DNA from: Bactericera cockerelli
Lineage: Eukaryota; Arthropoda; Insecta; Hemiptera; Triozidae
Length of the DNA stretch: 64,000 nt
Assembly: GCA_024516035.1 (NCBI GenBank)
Contig: CM044964.1
Location: 24,249,956-24,313,955 of the forward strand
Reading direction: 5' to 3'
Shown here: piece after piece, positions 56,808 through 64,000 of the stretch
Numbering within the stretch: the stretch's first letter is position 1
Layout of the letters: each line of letters opens with the position of its first letter
The notes under the pieces: generated by a model
Told to the model about the DNA's origin: nothing
What the model saw: the letters and a program-made list of their open reading frames with translations, nothing else
Database searches by the model: none
Program-made: the position numbers and the translations under genes

Positions 56808-59800
56808 CTACTGGACGAAGGCCACCGAGGCCGCGTGGCTCAGGAGGGCCTGGGCCGCCGTCTGGGTCTCGAGATACACGAGGGCGTCCCTCACCCACGC
56901 GTGGGACACAGCCTGGGCCCCGCCCCTCAGCAGGTTCATGTACTTGACGGCCTGGAGCAGGTCCGAGCGGTCCACGAAGTATCTGGGGGCAGAGAGCATC
57001 AGGCGCGGAGTTATGATTTGAAGAAACAAAAGTAAGAACGGGGGATTGAGAATACAGGCGCGGAGTTATGATTTGAAGAAAAAAGTTGTTGGGTTGAAAT
57101 AAGGGTTGGGTGGAAGAGATTGCCATAGGCAATAACACCTCCCTTTAGTTAGGACTTATGTATATATTTTGTTTTTTTTTTTCCTTGTTTATATATTATT
57201 AATATTGTAAATTTTTATATTTAATTTTTACCATTATTTGTCTGTATATATATATGTTCTACCTATTAATAAAGAGTTTCTAAATAAATAAATAAAAGTA
57301 AAATGACTGTATGGAGGTTTGAACGGGGGATTTAGGCTGTTGCCAGCGGGTGCCCCCTTTCAATCGCCCAACAGGGGTGGATGGAGGGAGCTTACAAAAA
57401 AAAAAAAAGGCTCGGAGTTATGCAGAGTTTACGCGGCGGGTATTTACGGGCGAGCTGTTTGAGCAATAATTTTGTGTGTGTTTTTTTTTAAGTTAATAGT
57501 TAAAGTTATCATATTTATTTGTGTTTATCACTCAAACTCGTTTTAACTAAATCTACACTGAAATCGGGACTTGAACCACCAACCTCCAGGTTACAAGTCC
57601 GCCGCCTTATCGATCAAGCTGCAGAGGTCGGTGTGTTTTTTTTTTTTTAGTTATTATATCTGTGTTATAATAATAACATCGCCTCATTTATACTTCCCGA
57701 TTAGGACTATCAAGTCCTATAATTCCAGTAGTAAGTCCAAGATATAATTACTATGAAGTGGTAAAAAACCAAAGTAGTTGGATACCTTGTCAATTATAGG
57801 TGCTGGGTCAACACGATCTCACCGGAAGGTATCCCTTACAAACAATTGTGACCAAATTAAGAATGCTTTTTTTTAAGCTTTATTAGGTAGAACAAAAAAT
57901 ATATACAGTAGAACACAATGAAATATAAAGAAAAACAAAAAAATTAAAAAAATATACAAGAAGGAAAAAAAAGAGAGAAATGTCCTACCTAAAGGGCAGG
58001 GTTATTGCCTGTGGCAATCTCTTCCACCCAACCCTTATTGGGTTGTTGGCAGTCTTGTGTTTGTTTCTGTAAATAAAAAACACAGGAAGTATGTAGGTAT
58101 TTACTCTGGGTGTTTCTTTTTTTACCTGGCTCGCTCCAGTATCTCGTAGGTGTTCAAGTGGCTGAGCTTGGAGGTCGGCTCATCTCGGATCTCCTCGGGT
58201 GAGATCGCCGCCAGCCCTCGGATCACGAAGAGAGACTGCAGGTAGGAGAGGAACACTACGGGCAGGGAGGAGCCTGGAGAAGGGGACAGAACAAGTGAAT
58301 AGAATAGAATAGAATAGAATAGAATAGAACAGAATAGAATAGAATAGAATAGAACAGAATAGAATAGAATAGAATAGAATATACCTTGTTTATACTGCCG
58401 AGGTAAGACTGAAAAGTCCCTTTACTCCAGCAGTCAAACAGGTCTTATATATTTTATGGGATAAATAAGTGAACGTCATAATGATTTTGAATTTGAATTT
58501 ATCATAAACTATATTTATATAAAAAAATCATAATAATGATAATACTAATAATACGAGCCGACTTCCGTGGCTCAGTGGCTAAGAGCACTGGTTACTGACC
58601 CGGAGGTTGCGGGTTCGAATCCCGGCCGGAGCGGAAATTTCTGACCAAAATTTTTCGTTTCCGGAATGGCATGGATGTAAAGGTAAAGTGCCCTGAAGTA
58701 ATGCGAAAGCGGTTCCGGGGCACACTTACCTTAAAAAAAAAAAATACTAGGTAATAATTTGAATTTGAATTTAAAACCCCCGTCCTAATCCACGACGTTA
58801 AATCAAGTAGAATCGTTGGTGTTAGAAAGGTTATCCAGCCGTAAAAAATGTGCCAAAACCAATCAATCCCAACCATGAGGTTGAACAACGTCGACCCTGC
58901 TTGAGCGGGATATGAGGTTGAACAACGTTGACCCTGCTTGAGCGGGATATGAGGTTGAACAAAATCGACCCTGCTTGAGCGGGATATGAGGTTGAACAAC
59001 GTTGACCCTGCTTGAGCGGGATATGAGGTTGAACAAAATCGACCCTGCTTGAGCGGGATATGAGGTTGAACAACGTCGACCCTGCTTGAGCGGGATAACA
59101 CAGAGTAAAAGAAGAAGATTGCCTGTTACTGCCTATGTGGCAAATTCAAATGCCTCTCTTTCGTAAAAAGCCATAGTCCGCTCGTTGTTTGATATTAGCC
59201 AATAATGATTAAGAGATTGGGCAAGACAGCCTCCATGGCGTAACGGTTGTGACTACTGCCCGTAGTCCAGAGATCCTGAGTTCGATTCCCGGTTGCAGCA
59301 CTTTTCGAAGAAAATTCTGTTCCCTCCAAACAGAGGCCCTACCCAGGCTGGGTGAGGTTAATGTGGGTAGCTGGTACGATTCCCAGCAAATGGAGGGTAA
59401 AACCCCCGTCGTGTCTACCTCAAGACAGGACGTTAAAACCAAATAGAATCAATGGACATGAAAGGAGCCTAGACATTGGATCCGGGCGTCTCACCACCGT
59501 GATTTAGATATCAATACCTATCTCATGGACACGGAATAAGATAAGATAAGATAATGTTTTATTGGTGTTCATTCAACATAAAAGTTGTTAACACAAGTCA
59601 AGGTACAAGTAGAAGTAATACAAAAAAAGCATAAAATACAATAAATACAAAAATATAGTAAGGGAAGAGACACTACAAAATAAAGAAAAATCACAATATA
59701 TCAAAGATAGTGAAAAGGGGGTATGCAAAATACTCATCGTAAACCTAACATGTATCAGGAATTATTATTATTATTGGGCAAGTACCTTCGTCGGGCACCA

Positions 59801-61963
59801 GAGCTACGCGGTAGGCGGTGTCTTGCACGTTCAGAAATCTCTCCCGCAGCGCCTGCTCGGAGTATACACCACGACTCAGAGCTTCGTCGGGGAAAGCCGC
59901 GCAGATGGTCTGGACGAATGTGTCAGACTTTGCTGGAAAAAGAAGAAGGATATCTTAATATATAAATGTCAAAGTCACTGACTGACCACTGACTGATCAT
60001 CGCTCTACAGCCCAAACCGTAAGTCCTAGGAAGCTGAAATTTGGTAGGTAGCTTTGTCTTATAGTCTAGATGTGCAATAAGACGGGATTTTTCGAAATTC
60101 CCACTACAACACCTGCCATTGGCGAAAAAGGATTTTTTGCTTTCACGGCCATGCCTCGGCCCGCAAAGCGGGCGACAGCTCGCTAGTCTTAATATATAAA
60201 TGTCAAAGTCACTGACTGACTGGCTGATCATCGCTCTACAGCCCAAACCGTAATACCTAGCGAGCTGAAATTTGGTAGGTAGCTTTGTCTTATAGTCTAG
60301 ATGTGCAATAAGACGGGATTTTTCGAAACTCCCACTACAACAACTGCCATTGGCGAAAAAGGATTTTTTGCTTTTACGACCATGCCTCGGCCCGCAAAGC
60401 GGGCGACAGCCCGCTAGTAATGAATAAGGTTCATTGTATTTTTAAATAATTACAATTTGGTTGGCTAATACATATGCAGAGATTATAAATATAATAGAAA
60501 TTATACTAAACAAATCAAATTAGAATTATTATTAGGTATTTATGACAATAAATTTACAAGTAGTCACCGTGGCAGAGTGAGTTAGCGCGCTAGGCATTGC
60601 AAGCATGGTGACCTGGGTTCAATTCCCAGTGGGGCAGGAATTTTTCTGCTTGGATGTTCGGGGTCCACTCATACCTCGTGAGGAAAAATGAGTAGTTACT
60701 TGTATGAGTAACGACCAGTGGCGGCATTACCAGAGTAAAAAGAAATTAATGTAATAGAATACTTCGAAATGTGAAGGAGGCTCATTTCGAAGTAATGCTG
60801 CGCTACCCACAAAAATTCTGAAGAGGCCTTGTGCTTCACCACAAATAAAAGCATACATACATACTTCTGATTTCTAATATTAGAAATTTTACGGAAGTAA
60901 TAAAAAATATTGTATCGAGTTCCTTTATTCTAGCAATAAGCCCAAGACGTATTATTTTGTGGTCAAATCCCAAACGGGAGGATATCTTGTCATGTCTCAG
61001 CTGGTTTCGAACCTGCGACCTCTGGATTGCTGGACGGATGCGTTCACCACTGAGCTACCGGGACTTTAACATCATTATTTACTGGTCGTTACTCATACAA
61101 GTAAATACTCTTTTTTCCTCACGAGGTATGAGCGCTTGAAATGCACTCAGAGTAGTCAAGCGAAACGGTCGTTCCGCGGGAGAACGCCTCCCAGAAGCTA
61201 CAGGGCTTATATAATGGTAAATATAGTTTGTTTTGATAATTGTTTTTGATTTCCGGCCCTACCCAGGCTGGGTGAGGTTAATGTGGGTAGCTGGTACGAT
61301 TCCCAGCGAATGGAGGGTAAAACCCCCGTCCTAATCCGGGACGATAAATCAAATAGAATCGTTGGCGTTAGGAAGGGCATCCAGCCGTAAAAGAATGTGC
61401 CAAAACCAACCAACCTCAGCCATGAGGTTAAACAACGTCGACCATGCTTGAGCGGGATAAGACAGAGTAAAAGAAGATTTGTTTTGATAGTTACATCAAC
61501 AGTAGTTAACATATTTACCTGCAGACTTCTTGATGGCTTCTACTTCTGACTTCAAAGGTTTCACGTCTTGAGGCTTGACAGCACTCTTGATTCTCAGTAT
61601 GAGCACTCGACAAACACCCCACAAGGCTAGATAGTTACATCAACAGTAGTTTAAATATTTACTGACCTCAGAAGCTTGATCGATAAGGCGGCAGACTTAT
61701 CGATCAAGTCCCGGCTTCATCGTAGATTTAGTAAAGCGATTTAAAGTAGTTGTGACATCACGAAAGTGATTAACACAAATATATAACTTACTAACTTACT
61801 TAGTTAAACTATTTACCTGCAGACTTCTTGATGGCTTCTACTTCTGACTTCAAAGGTTTCACGTCTTGAGGCTTGACAGCACTCTTGATTCTCAGTATGA
61901 GCGCTTGACACGCACTCCACAAGGCCTGACTGTGATGCACTGCCTCTTCCGCGTAGGCTCGCT
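56808..61963 (-). CDS. Mic60: Mitofilin / MIC60, last four exons (5' part outside window)
   Basis: Minus-strand exons 61963-61817, 59932-59786, 58273-58126 and 56982-56808 (617 nt, about 205 residues, stop at 56810-56808). All have GT donors and AG acceptors and join in frame (phases 1, 1, 2). Recognisable C-terminal mitofilin blocks in order: QALWSACQALILRIKS and VKPLKSEVEAIKKSA; FPDEALSRGVYSEQALRERF and ALVPDEG; LPVVFLSYLQSLFV with TYEILERARYFVDRSDLLQA; then VKYMNLLRG and VSHAWVRDALVYLETQ. In the family this is the conserved region at the intermembrane-space C-terminus. MIC60 is the inner-membrane core of MICOS at crista junctions and contacts the outer membrane. The N-terminal presequence, TM and coiled-coil are not present. 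Introns hold tandem Helitrons, SINEs and a partial duplicate of the first exon (61515-61626). The exons are clearly GC-richer than the surrounding DNA. Confidence 0.9.
57103..57300 (+). repeat. Dispersed repeat K, copy 3
   Basis: AAGGGTTGGGTGGAAGAGAT start, TTAATAAAGAGTTTCTAAAT then (AAAT)n end; near the acceptor of the last mitofilin exon. Confidence 0.85.
57668..57790 (-). mobile_element. SINE-A, 3' part, diverged
   Basis: ATAATAACATCGCCTCATTT ... GTCCAAGATATAAT; head lost. Confidence 0.7.
57795..57875 (-). mobile_element. SINE-H central part
   Basis: AGGTGCTGGGTCAACACGAT ... TTGTGACCAAATTAAGAATG (reverse). A similar shorter piece lies at 45532-45585. Confidence 0.75.
57872..58040 (-). 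repeat. Dispersed repeat K, copy 4
   Basis: TAAGCTTTATTAGGTAGAAC at left, TGGCAATCTCTTCCACCCAA at right. Confidence 0.85.
58289..58382. repeat. (AGAAT)n microsatellite at a SINE tail
   Basis: About 18 units of ATAGA/AGAAT, directly joined to the 3' end of a minus-strand SINE (GGTATA...CAGTATAAACAAG type). The short TATTC run at 18691-18815 is the same tail type. Confidence 0.85.
58382..58462 (-). mobile_element. SINE-A-like subfamily with (TATTC)n tail, 3' part
   Basis: ATACCTTGTTTATACTGCCG ... TTTACTCCAGCAGTCAAACA; tail microsatellite at 58289-58382. Relatives at 18655-18800 and 25310-25450. Confidence 0.75.
58556..58742 (+). mobile_element. SINE-E (tRNA-like head)
   Basis: CCGTGGCTCAGTGGCTAAGA head, GCGGGTTCGAATCCCGGCCG B box, body GAATGGCATGGATGTAAAGG and CCTGAAGTAATGCGAAAG, A-rich end. 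Confidence 0.88.
58775..59117 (+). mobile_element. SINE-D 3' part with expanded tail
   Basis: AAAACCCCCGTCCTAATCCA through the 37-bp array (58875-59096) to AGAGTAAAAGAAGAAG. Confidence 0.88.
58875..59096 (+). repeat. Six-copy 37-bp tandem array derived from a SINE tail
   Basis: Units ATGAGGTTGAACAACGTCGA plus CCCTGCTTGAGCGGGAT start at 58875, 58912, 58949, 58986, 59023 and 59060. Variants CGTCGAC, CGTTGAC and AATCGAC alternate. Other SINE-D copies have a single unit. Confidence 0.92.
59226..59537 (+). mobile_element. SINE-D, full length, second tail type
   Basis: GCCTCCATGGCGTAACGGTT head, GAGTTCGATTCCCGGTTGCA B box, body GGCTGGGTGAGGTTAATGTG, tail GACATGAAAGGAGCCTAGAC ... TATCTCATGGACACGG. 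Confidence 0.9.
59953..60186 (+). mobile_element. Short non-autonomous Helitron, tandem copy 1
   Basis: 234 bp, preceded by A, 5' TCTTAATATATAAATG, hairpin GCCCGC-AAA-GCGGGC at 60159-60173, 3' CTAG at 60183-60186. The next copy starts at the very next base. In a mitofilin intron. Confidence 0.88.
60187..60417 (+). mobile_element. Short non-autonomous Helitron, tandem copy 2
   Basis: 231 bp, 5' TC directly abutting CTAG of the previous copy; same hairpin; 3' CTAG at 60414-60417 followed by T. Confidence 0.88.
60559..60848 (+). mobile_element. SINE-C, full length
   Basis: AGTCACCGTGGCAGAGTGAG head, CTGGGTTCAATTCCCAG B box, ACGACCAGTGGCGGCATTAC body, CTTGTGCTTCACCAC end. Confidence 0.9.
60862..60899. 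repeat. 37-bp imperfect palindrome, copy 3
   Basis: TACTTCTGATTTCTAATATT continuing AGAAATTTTACGGAAGTA, next to the end of a SINE-C copy. Confidence 0.7.
60905..61064 (-). mobile_element. SINE-A, tail-truncated
   Basis: AGTCCCGGTAGCTCAGTGGT head, body CGTTTGGGATTTGACCAC; lacks the GGCGATATTATT tail. Confidence 0.85.
61076..61140 (-). mobile_element. SINE-C fragment
   Basis: TACTGGTCGTTACTCATACA and TTTTCCTCACGAGGTATGAG only. Confidence 0.75.
61248..61476 (+). mobile_element. SINE-D, head-truncated
   Basis: Body GGCTGGGTGAGGTTAATGTG, then TGAGGTTAAACAACGTCGAC and GCTTGAGCGGGATAAGAC. Confidence 0.88.
61487..61660 (-). pseudogene. Truncated tandem duplicate of a mitofilin exon
   Basis: The 3' two-thirds of the exon at 61963-61817, with its GT donor, is repeated at about 61626-61515, preceded and followed by copies of the flank AGTTACATCAACAGTAGTT (61488 and 61629). 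The duplicate lacks the exon's 5' end and acceptor and has a few substitutions, so it is a partial exon copy that should not be spliced in normally. Confidence 0.75.
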
Positions 61964-62028
61964 CTGAAAAATCAATCAGTTCAAAAGGCGTTAGGCAAAA
62001 AGTAATAATAATAGTAGTATAAACATAA

Positions 62029-62172
62029 TAGGACTATAAACAGGGAGTTGACCAGCATTGGCTTGATTCTGGGGGCCTTAGTCAATTATTAGCCTCCTTG
62101 ACAGTGGTAGAAGTGCTGAGTCATTCCTCCACTGTCTGGCTACCATTGTTCACGATGACGCCACCCTATGAT
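62029..62172 (+). repeat. Dispersed repeat G, copy 3
   Basis: GGACTATAAACAGGGAGTTG ... ACCATTGTTCACGATGACGC. Confidence 0.8.
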
Positions 62173-62174
62173 GA

Positions 62175-63505
62175 ATAGTAGTAATGAAAATAATAAATAA
62201 TACAATGATGTTATCTGTTCTCAGAATGACTATAATTAAGACTATAATTGGGACGCTTATTTTCGTTGTAATCTCATTTCATAATTTGACTTTTAGTGCA
62301 TCTAAAAAATCTCTAAACAATATTTAGAGTTTTTCAAATGATTTGAATAAGTCTGTGAACTTCTCGAGTGGCAAGCTTTTTTTTTGTTACCTAAACTACA
62401 TACTTATTTCATAATGGAACTAGAAGAAGATAATGAAAGACTTCAATCAAAGGCCACAACACTTTTAGTTATATTCATTTTATTGTAAAATGAAATCGTT
62501 CAAAATGCAATAAATTTAACGAATTTTAATGATTTTTAAAGGTAAAATAAAATATTCAAAACAGGTAAAAAAAAACAGTATCCTTCAATAGGCTAAAACT
62601 AAAACTTGAAGCTGAGATATAAATAAATAAAACTTGAAATAAATATGATCTGAAAGAAAGAAAAAATTCCACACAATCTGCAAAATAAATATCATAAAAT
62701 AATTATAAGAAAATGAACAACATGCATTGCTGTATCTGTAGGTATTCAAAATATAAGATATTTCAATGAATTGCACTAAAAAATAAATAAAATTAAACGA
62801 AAAAAAAATCCGATTGCTAGTGTTTTTTTTAACTAATTGACTATTGTCAAAATTAAAATGAAAAAATCGGGACACTTTTCCCCTTTTATTTTACAAAAAA
62901 CATCATTATCAAGATTCTCAAGAGACACTCGGAAGTAATAATAATGAACATAACATCAACAAAAACATAACATCAACAAAAAACTACACTACTTCTCATT
63001 TCCACAGCGGTTTTCACAAATGCACGCAAAATAAAAACTGAAAAGAAACGGGATGCATGAATTCATTGGTTCTACCGCCTCCTCTGCTTACCATGGACAA
63101 CATATCCCAGATCTGAACTCAATAATTGTGAAACAAGAAACACGATTAAAAATGACATTAGTTTTTTTTACAACATATAATCTAATAAATCACATTAGTT
63201 ATTTGTAGGAACATTATTTATTTTTATCACATGTAATTGTTAGAAAAAATCGTGATATCAAAATCACTCAATCCCGCTTTACAAATTTTTTTACTTAAAT
63301 TAGGACTTGAATAACCGACTTCCAGGCTACAAGTCCACAGCCTTATCCATGATTTTTTTCTATATTAATGGAACATAATTCTCACTGTTGGTGTTGGTTC
63401 TCCGGATCTTTGGATCTCCGGGGTTCACTCATACCTCGGCAGTGGCCAACCTATTCCTTGTGCTTGTTAGGTTCTGGCTGGCACTCCTACCTTCACATAT
63501 TACGA
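62175..63505. other. Intronic AT-rich stretch upstream of the mitofilin exons
   Basis: No further mitofilin exon was found here; open frames are AT artefacts. A direct repeat ACATAACATCAACAAAAA lies near 62945-62985. Confidence 0.45.
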
Positions 63506-63507
63506 CT

Positions 63508-63718
63508 TAATAATAATAATAATATCGCCTTATTTATACTGCTCGATTAGGACTATTAAAGTCCCATTATTCCAGCAGTAAGTCCAAGACATATTATTAT
63601 GTGGTGAAAATCCCAATTGGGAAGATAACATGTCATGTCCCAGCTGGGTTTCGAACCCACGACCTCTGGAGTCTTTGGATTCACAGAGTGCCGCTTTTAT
63701 CACTGAGCTACCGGGACA
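63508..63718 (-). mobile_element. SINE-A, full length
   Basis: GTCCCGGTAGCTCAGTGATA head at the right end, GGGCAGTATAAATAAG-like tail at the left with (ATT)n. Confidence 0.9.
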
Positions 63719-63729
63719 GACTTAATACC

Positions 63730-64000
63730 TTTCCTAACGCTAACCCTGCTAAGGGAGCCACTGATTCATGTTTAGGTTTCCTCGCCTGACAATAGGGTTC
63801 TCGGTCGGTGAAAGGACAAAGCAAAAGAAAAAGGAGAACTAAACCAAACTCTCAAACATGCCTTGGGATCTTGTCATATTCCATCGGTTCTTGAACCATC
63901 AGGTCTATTCAGCAAGACGGCAAAAGAAAAAGACCGGATGGTATGACATTGGTCCCATGGAAACGGGGGAGGCAAATGGTTTGGGACGCGACATGCGTAG
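63730..64000 (+). pseudogene. Retroelement ORF remnant running off the right edge
   Basis: The frame near 63917-63998 reads [18 protein letters not shown] then VWDATCV, a conserved C-terminal block in many animal LINE-like ORFs. Just upstream, in another frame, lie N-A-N-P-A-K-G-A and E-P-S-G-L-F. Frame changes indicate a decayed copy. Confidence 0.6.

Noticed and set aside
56722..57138. 138-codon minus-strand frame over the last mitofilin exon
   Set aside because: Wrong-frame shadow; the 56982-56808 frame gives the conserved mitofilin C-terminus.
58592..59101. 169-codon minus-strand frame with repeated S-R-S-S-R-V-D type segments
   Set aside because: It reads through a 37-bp SINE-tail array; the period is not a multiple of three, and the frame ends in a SINE-E head.
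59923..60246. 107-codon minus-strand frame containing R-P-L-C-G-P-R-H-G-R-E-S
   Set aside because: It spans tandem Helitrons and recurs in the copy at 40207-40445; no protein-level signal.

Overview
This window is AT-rich, repeat-dense nuclear DNA from an animal with spliceosomal introns, almost certainly an arthropod and most likely an insect or other hexapod. The main evidence is a pair of terminal exons that look like the ecdysis-triggering-hormone receptor (ETHR), a moulting receptor. The rest is a heavy load of tRNA- and 5S-rRNA-derived SINEs, a LINE, short Helitrons and Tc1/mariner- and hAT-type elements. No prokaryotic, organellar or viral block is seen. Symbols are given only where the family is recognised; all exon borders were read by eye.

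Layout. 1-13.3 kb: no recognisable exon; old repeats, a pyrimidine microsatellite (8.6-9.4 kb) and a 29-bp minisatellite with a 435-bp higher-order duplication (11.26-12.57 kb). 13.3-29.0 kb: two homologous, same-phase, + strand terminal exons (13324-16276 and 25869-29031). Each encodes TM5-TM7 of a class A GPCR plus a very long cytoplasmic tail. I interpret them as the two alternative 3' exons of one ETHR gene whose shared 5' exons lie left of the window. 29-32.9 kb: repeats. 33.0-39.3 kb (+) and 46.7-51.8 kb (-): two convergent four-exon paralogues of an unrecognised secreted, cysteine-rich protein. Between them lies a LINE with a long open ORF2 (41.17-45.21 kb). 56.8-62.0 kb (-): the last four exons of mitofilin/MIC60, the core subunit of the mitochondrial MICOS complex; its 5' part lies beyond the right edge. 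The window ends in a retroelement ORF remnant.

Most notable observations. (1) A 717-bp hAT-like element with an 8-bp target duplication sits inside exon 4 of the + strand secreted gene. The duplication plus the element end create GT and AG exactly where splicing would restore the reading frame, so this is a candidate recent intron gain. (2) SINEs here are modular: tRNA-type and 5S-rRNA-type heads share one central body, and one copy is a direct head/body chimera. (3) Short Helitrons are joined head-to-tail (CTAG|TC) in a mitofilin intron. (4) The ETHR-like tails (about 800-900 residues) carry conserved CxxC clusters and repeated R-R-x-S motifs that are unusual for a GPCR tail. (5) Three 113-bp tandem copies of the start of exon 3 act as potential decoy splice acceptors followed by an in-frame stop.

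The genes are not an operon or pathway. They are unrelated eukaryotic neighbours separated by transposon-filled introns and spacers.
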